Of a DNA stretch of 64,000 nucleotides, positions 7,545 through 16,773 are shown one piece after another. Within the stretch, counting starts at the first letter, position 1. Every line of letters starts with the position of its first letter. Under the pieces are notes generated by a model. That model searched no databases. It was not told where the DNA came from and saw only the letters and a list, made by a program, of their open reading frames with translations. Source of the stretch: an uncultured Bryobacteraceae bacterium (lineage in GTDB: Bacteria; Acidobacteriota; Terriglobia; Bryobacterales; Bryobacteraceae). Position numbers and translations under genes: made by a program. The DNA lies in assembly GCA_937924525.1 (NCBI GenBank), contig CALDSU010000008.1:310001-374000 (forward strand), given 5' to 3'.

Positions 7545-9776
7545 ATGCAACGACGCGATTTCCTTGCCGGATCAATCTTGTGGGCGGCGCGGCCTGCCCG
7601 AGCGCAGTCCGCCATTGCGGAGACGCACTTCCCTTCCCGGCTTCACCAGTTCGTGTGGCGGAATTGGGAACTGGCGAACACCGGCCGGATGGCGCGCCTG
7701 GTGGGCGCGACCGAAGCGCAGGTGCTGGAACTGGGCGCGTCGATGGGCCTGCCTCCCAAGCGGACGCTCTCCGCGGAGCAATTACGGCGGATGTACATCA
7801 CGGTGATCCGCCAGAACTGGCACCTGCTGCCGGAGGCGCAAATCATCGACCTGCTTGGCTGGACGCGCGAGCGTTTCTCGTTCACGTTGAAGGAAGACGA
7901 TTTTCTCGACATCAAGCTCGGCCCGAAGCCGCCCTGCGAACCGCTCCGGTACCGCGCGCCGTCGCCGGAGGAACAACGCCGGGCGGCGGAGATCCGCGAC
8001 CTCGTCCGCAAGGAGTTTGGCGCGGCGCTCGGAGAGCGCGGCGAAGACCTGGCGCAGTTCGTGGCGGCGTACGCCAAACCGGTTACGCGCCAGTTGAAGC
8101 CGCGGCCGGAGAACGCCGTCTGGGATCCGCGCATCGTCTACTCGTTCTTCGCCCTCTACGGCGATCCGCTGCTCGAGCCCGACATCGATCCGTTCCCCGA
8201 CGAATACCTGGCGCAGCTCGCCGACATCGGCGTCAACGCGGTGTGGATGCAGGCGGTCCTGAATACGCTGGCGCCGTCGAAGACCTTTCCCGAGTTCGGC
8301 AAGGACTGGGAGAAGCGCTTTCAGACCCTCGACAAGCTCATCCAGCGCACCAGCCGTTTCGGCATCCAGATCTTTTTCTACCTGAACGAACCGCGCGCCA
8401 TGCCAGCCGAGTTTTTCGCCAAGCGGCGCGAGTTGCGGGGCGCCGAGCATCGCGGGCTGTATTCACTGTGCACCAGCACGCCGCCGGTCCGCGACTGGAT
8501 TTCCGACAGCGTGCGCCATGTAACCAAACACGCTCCCGGGCTGGGGGGCTATTTCACCATTTCCGCCTCGGAAAATCACACCAACTGCTATTCGCACGTC
8601 AAGCCTTGGAGCCAGACGGCCGAGCGCGTGAAGGACTGCCCGCGTTGCGCCAGGAAGGACGCCTGGGAGGTCCTCGCGGACCTGCATCGGGCCATGCGCG
8701 AAGGCATCGATGCAGCCGGGTTCCGCAACGTAAAGCTGATCGCCTGGGATTGGGGCTGGACGTACGACACCTGCGAGAAGATCATCCCGCTCCTGCCGAA
8801 GGACGTCGCGGTGATGAGCATCAGCGAGTGGGATCAGCCCGTGAACCGCGGCGGCGTGCGCACGCAGGTGAAGGAGTACTCCCTCTCGGTGCCCGGGCCG
8901 GGACCGCGTGCATTGAACAACTGGGCGGCGGCGCGGCGGCAGGGGCTGAAGGCGATGGCGAAACTCCAGATCAGCAACACGTGGGAGATGTCCGCCGTGC
9001 CGTACGTGCCGGTGCCGCCGCTGGTGGTGGAGCACGGCGAAAAACTCAGCCAGGCGGGGATTTCCGGCGTGCTGGCGTCGTGGACGTGCGGCGGCTACCC
9101 GTCGCCCAATCTGGAGGCGATGCTCTCTTTCGCGCGCGCCGGTCACCCGGGCAAGGACGAGATCCTGCGCCGGGTGGCGGAACGGCGCTATGGGGCCGCC
9201 GCGGCGGCGGACGTGATTGGGGCGTGGCGGGGTTTCAGCCAGGCTTTTCAGGAATTCCCGTACGGCGTGGCGATCTACGTCATCCCGGTCCAGCATGGCC
9301 CGGCGAATCTGCTGCGGATGGAACCCACCGGGCACCGCGCGGCCATGATGCTGTTCCCGCACGACGCGCTCCCGCAGTGGTGCGGCGCTTACCCGCCGGA
9401 AGCCGTGGCGCAACAGTTCACGAAAATGGCGGCGGGCTGGAAGGAGGCCCTGCCGGTCTTCCGCAAGGCGATGGCGCGAGCCTCCGGGCCGTACGCGCCG
9501 CTGGACCTGGCCATCGCGGAAACCTGCTATCACCACTTCCAGAGCGTCGCCAACCAGGTGCGCTTTTATATGTTGCGCGGCAAAACGGACGCCGGCGCCA
9601 GGCGCGAAATGGCGGCGCTGGCGCGCCGGGAGATCGAACTCGCCAAGGCGCAATACCGGCTGGCGCGCCGCCACTCGATCCTGGCGTACGAAGGAACCAA
9701 TCATTATTACTACACCCCGCTGGATCTGGTGGAAAAGGTGCTGAACGCGCACCAGGTGATCCGGCAGCTCGGGTAG
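7545..9776 (+). CDS. Tat-exported TIM-barrel protein, probable glycosidase-like, function unknown
   Basis: 743 residues. The N-terminus MQRRDFLAGSILWAARPARA has the twin-arginine pattern (RRDFLAG) and an AxA cleavage site, so it is probably exported folded. After a helical region (residues ~30-120) the protein has barrel-like strands: DIGVNAVWMQAVLNTLAPSK, FGIQIFFYLNEPRAMPAEFF, LGGYFTISASENHTNCYSH and VKLIAWDWGWTYDTCEKIIP. These recall the catalytic barrel of beta-hexosaminidase or alpha-glucuronidase-like glycosidases, but I cannot assign a numbered family. CPRCARK around residue 365 is a possible metal-binding or disulfide pair. The next gene begins 3 nt after its stop, so the two are probably co-transcribed. 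Confidence 0.68.
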   Translation: MQRRDFLAGSILWAARPARAQSAIAETHFPSRLHQFVWRNWELANTGRMARLVGATEAQVLELGASMGLPPKRTLSAEQLRRMYITVIRQNWHLLPEAQIIDLLGWTRERFSFTLKEDDFLDIKLGPKPPCEPLRYRAPSPEEQRRAAEIRDLVRKEFGAALGERGEDLAQFVAAYAKPVTRQLKPRPENAVWDPRIVYSFFALYGDPLLEPDIDPFPDEYLAQLADIGVNAVWMQAVLNTLAPSKTFPEFGKDWEKRFQTLDKLIQRTSRFGIQIFFYLNEPRAMPAEFFAKRRELRGAEHRGLYSLCTSTPPVRDWISDSVRHVTKHAPGLGGYFTISASENHTNCYSHVKPWSQTAERVKDCPRCARKDAWEVLADLHRAMREGIDAAGFRNVKLIAWDWGWTYDTCEKIIPLLPKDVAVMSISEWDQPVNRGGVRTQVKEYSLSVPGPGPRALNNWAAARRQGLKAMAKLQISNTWEMSAVPYVPVPPLVVEHGEKLSQAGISGVLASWTCGGYPSPNLEAMLSFARAGHPGKDEILRRVAERRYGAAAAADVIGAWRGFSQAFQEFPYGVAIYVIPVQHGPANLLRMEPTGHRAAMMLFPHDALPQWCGAYPPEAVAQQFTKMAAGWKEALPVFRKAMARASGPYAPLDLAIAETCYHHFQSVANQVRFYMLRGKTDAGARREMAALARREIELAKAQYRLARRHSILAYEGTNHYYYTPLDLVEKVLNAHQVIRQLG

Positions 9777-9779
9777 AAC

Positions 9780-10571
9780 GTGACCACGATGATCCCTCCT
9801 GCACGCCGTCCTGCTCCCCCCACTCTGCGCCAGAGCCTACGTGCGGGCAAGACCCTGATCGGGGTGTTCTGCGAACTGGGGTGCCCCGCCGCGGTGGAGA
9901 TCGCAGGCTTGGCCGGCTGGGATTTCGTGTTGCTGGACGCGGAGCACGGGCCGCTCGGGGTCGCGCAATTCCCGGAGCACGTGCGCGCGGCGCAGGCCGT
10001 GGGCGCCCAGGCCGTGATTCGCGCGCCCAGCAACGATCCGGCCATCCTCCAGCACGCCCTGGACGCGGGCGCGGCGGGGGTGCAGATCCCGCGCGTCGAG
10101 TCGCTGCCGGAAGCGCGCCGGGCCATCGAGTCCGCGCGCTTTTATCCGAAGGGACGGCGGGGTTTCAATCCCTTCGTCCGCGCCGCCAGCTATGCGGCGA
10201 CGCCGGTGGGAGAATTCCTCGAGCAGGCGAACGAAGACATCCTGGTGACGCTGCAACTGGAAAGCGTCGCCGGCGTGGAAGCGGCCGCGGAAGTGGGGGC
10301 CCTGCCGGGCGTCGATGTGCTCTTCCTGGGCCCGTTCGACCTGTCGCAGAGCCTCGGCATTCCCGGCGAGGTGACGCATCCGCGCGTCTATGCCGCCGGC
10401 GAAATCATCATCCGGGCCGCCAGCGCGCGGGGCGTCGCCGTGGGGGTCTTCAGCAACGCCGAGGAGGACGCCCGCCGCTGGCTGCAAGCCGGCGTCCGGT
10501 ATCTGGTGTTCTCGACGGACACGTGCCTGCTGACACAAGCCATGCGGAGCGCCGCGCGGCTCCTGCGCTAG
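9780..10571 (+). CDS. HpcH/HpaI-family class II aldolase
   Basis: About 263 residues from GTG 9780 (ATG 9789 is an alternative). The family pattern is clear: LRAGKTLIGVFCELGCPAAV, LLDAEHGPLGV (barrel Asp-Ala-Glu-His), AGAAGVQIPRVESLPEARRA, and FLGPFDLSQSLG near the C-terminus, which binds divalent metal and the oxo-acid in HpaI/GarL aldolases. These enzymes cleave 4-hydroxy-2-oxo acids into pyruvate and an aldehyde. After an enolase-family dehydratase, such an aldolase is a logical next step in acid-sugar breakdown, though this link is inferred. Cytoplasmic, with no signal peptide. Confidence 0.88.
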   Translation: MTTMIPPARRPAPPTLRQSLRAGKTLIGVFCELGCPAAVEIAGLAGWDFVLLDAEHGPLGVAQFPEHVRAAQAVGAQAVIRAPSNDPAILQHALDAGAAGVQIPRVESLPEARRAIESARFYPKGRRGFNPFVRAASYAATPVGEFLEQANEDILVTLQLESVAGVEAAAEVGALPGVDVLFLGPFDLSQSLGIPGEVTHPRVYAAGEIIIRAASARGVAVGVFSNAEEDARRWLQAGVRYLVFSTDTCLLTQAMRSAARLLR

Positions 10572-11382
10572 CCTTCCTCCCCGTTGCCCGCCTGGAGCCG
10601 CCCCAACAGCGCGTGCGCCAGCAGTACGGGATTGTGCGACCGCGCGGCGGTTGCGTGCGGACAACCACCTTTGCCGCACATTCCGGTTTCAGCCGGCGGC
10701 GTTCGGGAGCTGCCGGGTCCAGGCGCGGAAGGAGGACTACCTCAGGGGCGGCGCGATGCTGGGTGGCGCCCGAGCGATGGCCGGCGTGGCGATTCGTCAC
10801 GGGGAATTGTCCCAGGAGATCCGGCTGTGGCTCAGCCGCCCCGCGGAGGTCACCAGCCGCGTCGAGGTCGAGGATACGCGCCAACCGATCGCCGGCGAAC
10901 ACGCGAATGGACGTCTTCGCTTCTCGCGTGTTCTCTCTGCGGGAACCGCGGCGGCGCATGCCGCAAGGCCATGCGGTGATCGGCCCCGGCGGCGAGTTTG
11001 TCATCAAGAACCTGCCGCCGGACGAGATCGGGGTGGGGCTGCGTCCAAAGCCGATCGGGCGCGTCTCGAAAAACCCCACCTGCTGGCGCGCCTGCTGCCG
11101 AACGCGAGGAAGATCACCCTCGGGGGCGGCGCGGGCCAGAGTGAACGGGTAGAGGTCACGGACTTGCGCCGAGGTTTTCCACGGAGATCCGCACGCAAGT
11201 CGGAGACTTGCCAAGCCTGGAGAGGGGCCGTGGAAGCTAAACTTCCAGGGCGCGGAAGCGCGCGTGGGGCGTGGGCGCGGGCCCCGCGCTCCGCCTCGTC
11301 CAGGGGACATCGATGCTGGCTGCGATGATGAGGTATCCTGATCGCACGCCGGTCTGCGCCGGCGCGAGTGGGGATCATTCGC
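10572..11382. other. 811-nt region without a credible gene; probable decayed coding DNA
   Basis: Several frames are open because of high GC, but none combines a start, Shine-Dalgarno site and consistent protein character. One plus-strand patch near 10980-11050 reads VIGPGGEFVIKNLPPDEIG, like a carboxypeptidase-regulatory (CarboxypepD_reg) strand. A minus-strand patch near 10575-10640 reads HNPVLLAHALLGRLQAGNG before a stop. Both look like fragments of genes rather than genes. A TATCCT (11334-11339) near the right edge could serve the downstream cytochrome gene. Confidence 0.45.
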
Positions 11383-12210
11383 ATGAGAAGCCTGATTTGG
11401 ATGCGCCTGGCGGCGGGCGCTTCTCTGGCGGCGGGAGTGCTGGCTGCCGCCGATGTCCACAAGCCGAAAGCGCCGCACCCGGCGATCGGCGATCCGGAAG
11501 CCATCGAAGCCGGCCGCCAGCTGTTTACCAGCGGCTGCGCCGGTTGTCACGGGCTGACGGGCGAAGGCGGGCGCGGTCCGAAACTTCGCGACAGCGGCAT
11601 GTGGCACTCGCTGGATGACGAGGCGCTGTTCAAAATCATCAAATTTGGAATCCCGAACACCGAAATGCCCGGGTCGCATCAGCCCGATGAGAAGGTGTGG
11701 CAGACGACCGCCTTCGTGAAGGCGCTGGGGTCTCCCGCGATCGAGGCGCCGCCGCCGGGCGACATCCGCCACGGAGAGGAGATCTTCTGGGGCAAAGGCG
11801 GCTGCGGCGGGTGTCATGGCTTGCGCGGGAAAGGCGGGAAGGCCGGTCCGGATTTGGCCAACGTCGGCGGCATGCGTTCGGCGGGCGTCATTCGGGAATC
11901 GATTGTCGATCCCGATGCCGACGCCACGGAAGCGTGGCGCAAAGTCTCGCTCACGCTACACGATGGCAGCGTCCGGGAGGGTCTGCTGCGCAACCGGAAC
12001 AACTTTTCGGTGCAAATCCAGGACGCGAAGGGCGAGATCCACCTGGCGCTCGCGTCCCAGATCAAGTCCATCACGCTGGCGAAGTCGTCGCCGATGCCCG
12101 GCGATTATGGCAAGCGGCTGACCCGGAAAGAACTCGACGACCTGGTGGCTTTCCTCAGCCGGCAGAGCGTGCGGCCGGCTGAGTCCGTGCTGGCGAGCGC
12201 AGGGAGGTAG
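11383..12210 (+). CDS. Diheme c-type cytochrome
   Basis: 275 residues from ATG 11383. A GTG at 11368 is also in frame, but the shorter start gives a normal signal peptide (MRSLIWMRLAAGASLAAGVL). Two heme c sites are visible: CAGCH (with GEGGRGPKL after it) and CGGCH, each followed by a downstream methionine-containing segment (NTEMPG; NVGGMRSAGVI) that could supply the sixth ligand. The C-terminal ~90 residues (EAWRKVSLTLHDGSVREGLL) form the beta-rich tail often attached to cytochromes partnering quinoprotein dehydrogenases. It lies 5 nt before the PQQ dehydrogenase gene and probably accepts its electrons in the periplasm. Confidence 0.9.
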   Translation: MRSLIWMRLAAGASLAAGVLAAADVHKPKAPHPAIGDPEAIEAGRQLFTSGCAGCHGLTGEGGRGPKLRDSGMWHSLDDEALFKIIKFGIPNTEMPGSHQPDEKVWQTTAFVKALGSPAIEAPPPGDIRHGEEIFWGKGGCGGCHGLRGKGGKAGPDLANVGGMRSAGVIRESIVDPDADATEAWRKVSLTLHDGSVREGLLRNRNNFSVQIQDAKGEIHLALASQIKSITLAKSSPMPGDYGKRLTRKELDDLVAFLSRQSVRPAESVLASAGR

Positions 12211-12215
12211 GCAAG

Positions 12216-13829
12216 ATGCGGGTCCATCGGACTTTGGCCCTGGCTCTCGCAATCTGCGCCGCGGCCGGCGCGCAGGTGAAGGACGAAGATCTTCGGGCGG
12301 GACCCGGCGCCAACTGGCTAACCTATGCGGGCAGCTACAGTGGCCAGCGGCACAGCCCGCTCCGTCAGATCACGGTGGCCAACGCCGGCTCGCTGGTTCC
12401 CAAGTGGACGTATCACATCCCGAAGGCCAACGGCTTGCGCACCAGTCCCATTGTCTATCAGGGCGTGATGTACGTCACCGATTCCAACACGATGTACGCT
12501 TTGGACGCCCGCACCGGCCGCCAGATATGGGAGTATCGCGACGCGCGGGCCAAAAAGAGCGGCGTGAATCGCGGCGCGGCGATTCTGGGTGACAAAGTCT
12601 ACTTTGTGACCGCCGACGTGCACCTGGTGGCGCTCGACCGGCGCACGGGCGCGGTGTTGTGGCAGACCAAGTACGGCGACATCGACAAAGGGCTTTTCTC
12701 GACTGCCGCGCCGCTGATCGCCAAGGACAAGGTGATCGTGGGCGTGGCAGGCGGCGACACCGGCATGCGCGGCTACGTGGCGGCCATCAGCGCGCACACC
12801 GGCGAGGAACGGTGGCGCACCTATACAATCCCCGCCAAGGGAGAGCCTGGCTCTGAAACCTGGAGCGATCTGCACGACTGGGGCGGCGCGGCCACTTGGC
12901 TGAGCGGCACCTTCGACCCCGAACTCAATCTGCTCTACTGGCCCACCGGCAATCCCTGGCCGGACTTTTACGGCGGCAATCGCGCCGGCGACAACCTTTA
13001 TTCGTGTTCGGTCCTGGCCCTCGATCTGGACACGGGCAAGATGAAGTGGTATTTCCAGTTCACGCCGCACGACACCCACGACTGGGACGCGCAGGCCTGG
13101 CCGGTGCTGGTGGACTTGCCCTACCAGGGCAAGCCCCGCAAACTGATGCTTTACGGCAATCGGAACGGCTTCTATTATGTGCTCGACCGCACCAACGGTC
13201 AGTTCCTCCACGCCACCCAGCTGGTGGACAACGTAGACTGGGCTGCGGGGATTGACGCTAAAGGCCGGCCAGTCCTGGTCCCGGGGAAGGATCCCACTCC
13301 GGGCGGAACCCGGGCTTGCCCCGGCGTGATGGGCGCCACGAACTGGCCTTCCCCTTCCTTCAATCCGGCCACTGGTCTGCTGTACATCATGACGCTGGAG
13401 CAGTGCGACGTGTACACCAGTTCCGCCAAAGAGCCCGAGCCGGCCAAGGGGTTTTCGGGAGGGGGCGTGGGCCGCAGTAAGGAGGAACCCGGCCAGTATG
13501 TGCTCCGCGCGCTAGAGCCCACGACGGGAAAACGGGTTTGGGAATATCGCATGAACGGCCCGGTCACCGCGTGGCCGGGAACGGTGTCCACGGCGGGCGG
13601 CGTGATCTTTTCGGCCGACGACGACGGACACCTGCTGGCGCTGGATGCCCGGAACGGCAAGGTGCTCTGGCGGTATCAGCTGGGCGAGGTGATCGCCGCC
13701 TCGCCGATCACCTACGCCGTGGACGGCAAACAGTACGTTTCCATCGCTTCGGCGACCGCGATCTGGTCATTCGGCCTGTTTGAAGCGCAGCCGCCGATGA
13801 GCCCGCCGCCGGTCAAAGTGGTGCGGTAG
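12216..13829 (+). CDS. PQQ-dependent (quinoprotein) alcohol dehydrogenase
   Basis: 537 residues with an N-terminal signal peptide (MRVHRTLALALAICAAAGAQ). It has the repeated tryptophan-docking propeller motifs of the methanol/ethanol dehydrogenase family (MYALDARTGRQIWEYR, LVALDRRTGAVLWQT, LLALDARNGKVLWRY), and HDTHDWDAQAWPVLVD contains the Asp expected near PQQ. It oxidises an alcohol or sugar in the periplasm and passes electrons to the diheme cytochrome encoded 5 nt upstream. The adjacent-cysteine disulfide ring of classical methanol dehydrogenases is not obvious. No PQQ biosynthesis genes are in the window. The substrate is unknown. Confidence 0.9.
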   Translation: MRVHRTLALALAICAAAGAQVKDEDLRAGPGANWLTYAGSYSGQRHSPLRQITVANAGSLVPKWTYHIPKANGLRTSPIVYQGVMYVTDSNTMYALDARTGRQIWEYRDARAKKSGVNRGAAILGDKVYFVTADVHLVALDRRTGAVLWQTKYGDIDKGLFSTAAPLIAKDKVIVGVAGGDTGMRGYVAAISAHTGEERWRTYTIPAKGEPGSETWSDLHDWGGAATWLSGTFDPELNLLYWPTGNPWPDFYGGNRAGDNLYSCSVLALDLDTGKMKWYFQFTPHDTHDWDAQAWPVLVDLPYQGKPRKLMLYGNRNGFYYVLDRTNGQFLHATQLVDNVDWAAGIDAKGRPVLVPGKDPTPGGTRACPGVMGATNWPSPSFNPATGLLYIMTLEQCDVYTSSAKEPEPAKGFSGGGVGRSKEEPGQYVLRALEPTTGKRVWEYRMNGPVTAWPGTVSTAGGVIFSADDDGHLLALDARNGKVLWRYQLGEVIAASPITYAVDGKQYVSIASATAIWSFGLFEAQPPMSPPPVKVVR

Positions 13830-13856
13830 GCAAGGGCTTCGCGCGGTTCCAGGTGG

Positions 13857-13862
13857 TACACT
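13857..13862 (+). promoter_or_regulatory. -10-like hexamer TACACT before the 13872 gene
   Basis: TACACT lies 9 nt before ATG 13872. If it is the -10 box, the transcript would begin about 2-3 nt before the start codon. No clear -35 is seen. Confidence 0.4.
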
Positions 13863-13871
13863 CGACCTTCG

Positions 13872-15389
13872 ATGCGACTGACACGGCGGAGATGGGTGTG
13901 CGCAACGGCAGCGGCGGCCCTGGCGGCACGGCCGGGCGCGGCGGCCGCTCCGCCGAGGCTGCTGGTGTGGCTGATCGCCGAGCAATTCCGTGGCGACTAT
14001 CTCGAACGGTACGCCCCGTGGTTCGGCGCTGGCGGCTTTCGCCGGCTGATGAGCGAGGGGGCGTATTTTCGGGATTGCCGGGCGCTCGCCAGCGCATTTT
14101 CGGCTTCGGGCGTGGCGACGCTCGCGACCGGGGCCTGGCCGGACACCCATGGTATTGTGGCGGACCGCTGGTTCGACCGCGCCTCGCGGCAAACGGTGGA
14201 AGCGGCCCTGCCTCTGCGGCGGGCGCCCGCGCTGGCCGACGAACTGCTCGCGGCCAGCGCCAGCAATCGGGCGGCCGCGCTGGGTCTGGGCGGGCCACTG
14301 GCTGCGCTGGCGGCCCCATCGCGCGGCAAGCCGCTGGTCTATCTGATCGAGGCGGAAGGAGCCGCCGCCGATGAGCCGGTATGGCTAAGCGCGGTGAGAT
14401 CGGCGCACGGCCCGGAACGGCACGCCGGCGCGAAGTGGATCGCCTGCCGCGCGGACGAGAATTCGCCCCCGTTGCGCGTGTTGAAGCGGGAACCCGGCGC
14501 GCCGGACGAGTTCCGGGCGCTGTACCGCGCCTCGCCCTTCTCGCAGGCTGCGCAGTTCGCGGCGCTCCGCGCCTTGCTGGCCGAAGAGAAACCTGGCCTC
14601 GGCGAAGCCGCCAGGCTAGTGACCGTGGTCCTTTCTTCCACCGCGGCGCTGGGTTACGAGGAAGGCGGCGTCTCCCCCTTGATGCGCGATCTGGTGCTGC
14701 ACCTGGACTTGGAGATCGAACAACTGCTGGAAGCGCTCGACCGCGCGCCGGGGCGGGGCAACTACAGCCTGGTATTCAGTGCGGCGCACGGCGCGCCGCC
14801 GCTTCCCGAGGGGGAATCGCGCAGCCGTTACGCGATCTCCAGTGAAGCCGTGGCGCGGGCGGTGGATACGGCGCTTTCGGCGCGGTTCGACATCCCGCCG
14901 GCCCGCGAGCGGTATGTGGACCGCTACATCTATCCGTTCCTTTATCTCCGCCCGGACGCGGTGCGCCGGACCGGCGCGGACGTTCGCGCGGTGCGCCGGA
15001 TCGCCGGCGAGGCGGCCCTCACCGTCCCCGGCACGGCCGCTTTCTACACCGCCGACGGCGATTGCAGCCGCGGACCGGCCTGGCGCCGGCGTTTCCAGAA
15101 CAGCTTCCATGCGCTCCGTTCCGGCGATGTCATGCTCGCTTATGAAGCCGGGGCGTTCGAGAACTACGGGGAGCGCGGCGTCTCCTACGGATCTTTGTAC
15201 CCCTATGATGCGCGAGTGCCGCTGATCTTTTTCGGCCCGTCTTTCGCCGCGCGAACCGTGGAGGATCCCTGCGCGCTGGTGGATGTCGCGCCCACGCTCG
15301 CCCGCAGCCTGCTCATCCCTCCGCCCGGCGCGGCCATCGGGCGGGTGCTGGGCGCGGCCCTGGCTGCGGACGACCGGACTTCGCGATGA
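13872..15389 (+). CDS. Alkaline-phosphatase/NPP-fold protein lacking most metal ligands (predicted pseudoenzyme)
   Basis: 505 residues with a Tat-like/Sec signal (MRLTRRRWVCATAAAALAA). The fold is that of PafA-type alkaline phosphatases: EQFRGDYLERYAPWFGAGGF, VATLATGAWPDTHGIVADRW, SSTAALGYEEGG, AAHGAPPLPEG and YDARVPLIFFGPSF. By hand alignment to that family the first Asp is E37, the Thr nucleophile site is S77, the PGH histidine is V81, the Asp/His pair of the SSxDxxGH motif is A258/Y262, the DHG Asp is A305 (H306 is kept), and the late His positions are Y439 and R448. Two-zinc catalysis therefore looks impossible or strongly changed. Its stop overlaps the start of the pyrD homologue (ATGA), implying coupled translation. 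Confidence 0.8.
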   Translation: MRLTRRRWVCATAAAALAARPGAAAAPPRLLVWLIAEQFRGDYLERYAPWFGAGGFRRLMSEGAYFRDCRALASAFSASGVATLATGAWPDTHGIVADRWFDRASRQTVEAALPLRRAPALADELLAASASNRAAALGLGGPLAALAAPSRGKPLVYLIEAEGAAADEPVWLSAVRSAHGPERHAGAKWIACRADENSPPLRVLKREPGAPDEFRALYRASPFSQAAQFAALRALLAEEKPGLGEAARLVTVVLSSTAALGYEEGGVSPLMRDLVLHLDLEIEQLLEALDRAPGRGNYSLVFSAAHGAPPLPEGESRSRYAISSEAVARAVDTALSARFDIPPARERYVDRYIYPFLYLRPDAVRRTGADVRAVRRIAGEAALTVPGTAAFYTADGDCSRGPAWRRRFQNSFHALRSGDVMLAYEAGAFENYGERGVSYGSLYPYDARVPLIFFGPSFAARTVEDPCALVDVAPTLARSLLIPPPGAAIGRVLGAALAADDRTSR

Positions 15390-16297
15390 ACCGCCTGGCC
15401 ACCTCGCTTTGTGGCATCCCGCTGAAGAACCCCGTACTGGCCGCGTCGGGCACGTTCGCGTACGGCGTGGAATTCGCCTCCCTGCTCGACCTGAATGCGC
15501 TCGGCGGCTTCGTGGTGAAAGGGTTGTCGCGGGAGCCGATCGCCGGCAATCCCCCGCCGCGCATCTGGGAGGCCGAGGCCGGCATGATCAACTCGATCGG
15601 CCTGCAAAACATCGGGGTGCGCGCCTTCGTGCGCGACAAACTGCCCGCGCTGGCCAGCCTGGACACCGCCGTCCTCGCGAACGTGTTTGGCTACGAGCCG
15701 GAAGACTACGTCGAAGTGGTGCGCGTGCTCGAGGATCACGCGGGCATCGCGGCTTATGAGCTGAACGTGTCCTGCCCGAACACGAAACACGGCGGGATCT
15801 TTTTCTCGAGCGACCCCCGATTGCTTGGCGAGGTGGTCACCGCGGTGAAGCGCGCCGCTCGGCGGCCGGTGCTCGTCAAGCTGTCGCCCAACGTCGCGCA
15901 GATCGAACCGCTGGCGCGCGCGGCGGAGGAGGCCGGGGCGGACGCGATTTCCCTGGTCAACACGTTCCTCGCGCTGGCGATCGATGTCCGCACGCGCCGG
16001 CCCCGCATCGGCGCGGGTTTTGGCGGCCTTTCCGGCCCGGCGATCAAGCCGCTGGCGCTGCGGTTTGTTTACCAGGCGGCGCAGGCGGTGAAGATTCCCG
16101 TGGTGGGCCTGGGAGGCATCGCGAGCGGCGAAGACGCCGCAGAGTTTCTGCTGGCGGGCGCTTGCGCCGTCCAGGTGGGCGCGGCGACGTTCTGGGACCC
16201 CGTCGCGCCCTTGCGCATCGCCCGGGAACTGGACCGGCTGCTAGCGCGCTGGAAGGTCGCCCAAGTCGGCGAGTTGGTCGGCGGCTTGCGTTGGTGA
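15386..16297 (+). CDS. pyrD: Dihydroorotate dehydrogenase, class 1B-like
   Basis: 303 residues. The family is recognised by NPVLAASGTFAYG, the conserved NVSCPNTKHGG containing the class 1 catalytic cysteine, RPVLVKLSPNV, and the FMN-phosphate site LGGIASGEDAAEFLLAGACA. It oxidises dihydroorotate to orotate in pyrimidine synthesis, in the cytoplasm. Class 1B enzymes normally work with a PyrK electron-transfer subunit, which is not adjacent. The start codon overlaps the stop of the AlkP-like gene, an unusual partner for a pyrimidine gene. Confidence 0.9.
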   Translation: MNRLATSLCGIPLKNPVLAASGTFAYGVEFASLLDLNALGGFVVKGLSREPIAGNPPPRIWEAEAGMINSIGLQNIGVRAFVRDKLPALASLDTAVLANVFGYEPEDYVEVVRVLEDHAGIAAYELNVSCPNTKHGGIFFSSDPRLLGEVVTAVKRAARRPVLVKLSPNVAQIEPLARAAEEAGADAISLVNTFLALAIDVRTRRPRIGAGFGGLSGPAIKPLALRFVYQAAQAVKIPVVGLGGIASGEDAAEFLLAGACAVQVGAATFWDPVAPLRIARELDRLLARWKVAQVGELVGGLRW

Positions 16298-16380
16298 GAA
16301 CGGCCCGCTAGAGTAACCTCTTTGACTCATCCATGCAGCCGCGCCGCGCTCCTGATTGCGGGCGCGCCCGGCGTCGCCAA

Positions 16381-16385
16381 AGGAG
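16381..16385 (+). promoter_or_regulatory. Shine-Dalgarno AGGAG that fixes a TTG start
   Basis: AGGAG lies 7 nt before TTG 16393 and selects that codon over the upstream in-frame ATG at 16333, whose extra 20 residues do not resemble the RidA family. Confidence 0.75.
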
Positions 16386-16392
16386 CTCTCCC

Positions 16393-16773
16393 TTGCGAAG
16401 AACCGTCCACACCGATCGCGCACCCCAGGCCATCGGGCCCTACTCGCAGGCCATCACCTGGAATGGCCTGGTGTTCGTCAGCGGGCAGATCCCTTTGGAT
16501 CCGGCCACCGGAAAAATCGTGGAGGGCGGCATCGCCGAGCAGACCCGCCAAGTGATGACGAACCTCGCGGCGATTCTGGAAGCGGCCGGTTCCAGCCTGG
16601 CCAGCACGCTACGCGCCACCGTTTACTTGAAAGACATGAACGAATTTCCGGCGATGAACGCCGTCTACGCCGAATTCTTTCCGGCCGAACCACCCGCCCG
16701 GGCGACGGTGGAAGTGGCGCGGTTGCCGCGCGATGTCCGCGTCGAGATCGACGTGGTCGCCGTGGCCGGATGA
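16393..16773 (+). CDS. ridA: RidA/YjgF-family enamine/imine deaminase
   Basis: 127 residues from TTG 16393, chosen because of the AGGAG site and because family members begin just before [16 protein letters not shown]. Conserved blocks are [49 protein letters not shown] and the arginine-containing [19 protein letters not shown], where the Arg holds the substrate carboxylate. RidA hydrolyses 2-aminoacrylate and related enamines formed by PLP enzymes, protecting other PLP enzymes. It works as a cytoplasmic trimer. Its stop overlaps the next ATG (ATGA), so it is probably translated together with the DNA-repair gene. Confidence 0.92.
   Translation: MRRTVHTDRAPQAIGPYSQAITWNGLVFVSGQIPLDPATGKIVEGGIAEQTRQVMTNLAAILEAAGSSLASTLRATVYLKDMNEFPAMNAVYAEFFPAEPPARATVEVARLPRDVRVEIDVVAVAG

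Noticed and set aside
7520-11152. 1210-codon open frame overlapping the 7545 gene in another frame
   Set aside because: Arg/Gly/Pro-rich shadow caused by high GC; the Tat-leader protein in the other frame is coherent.
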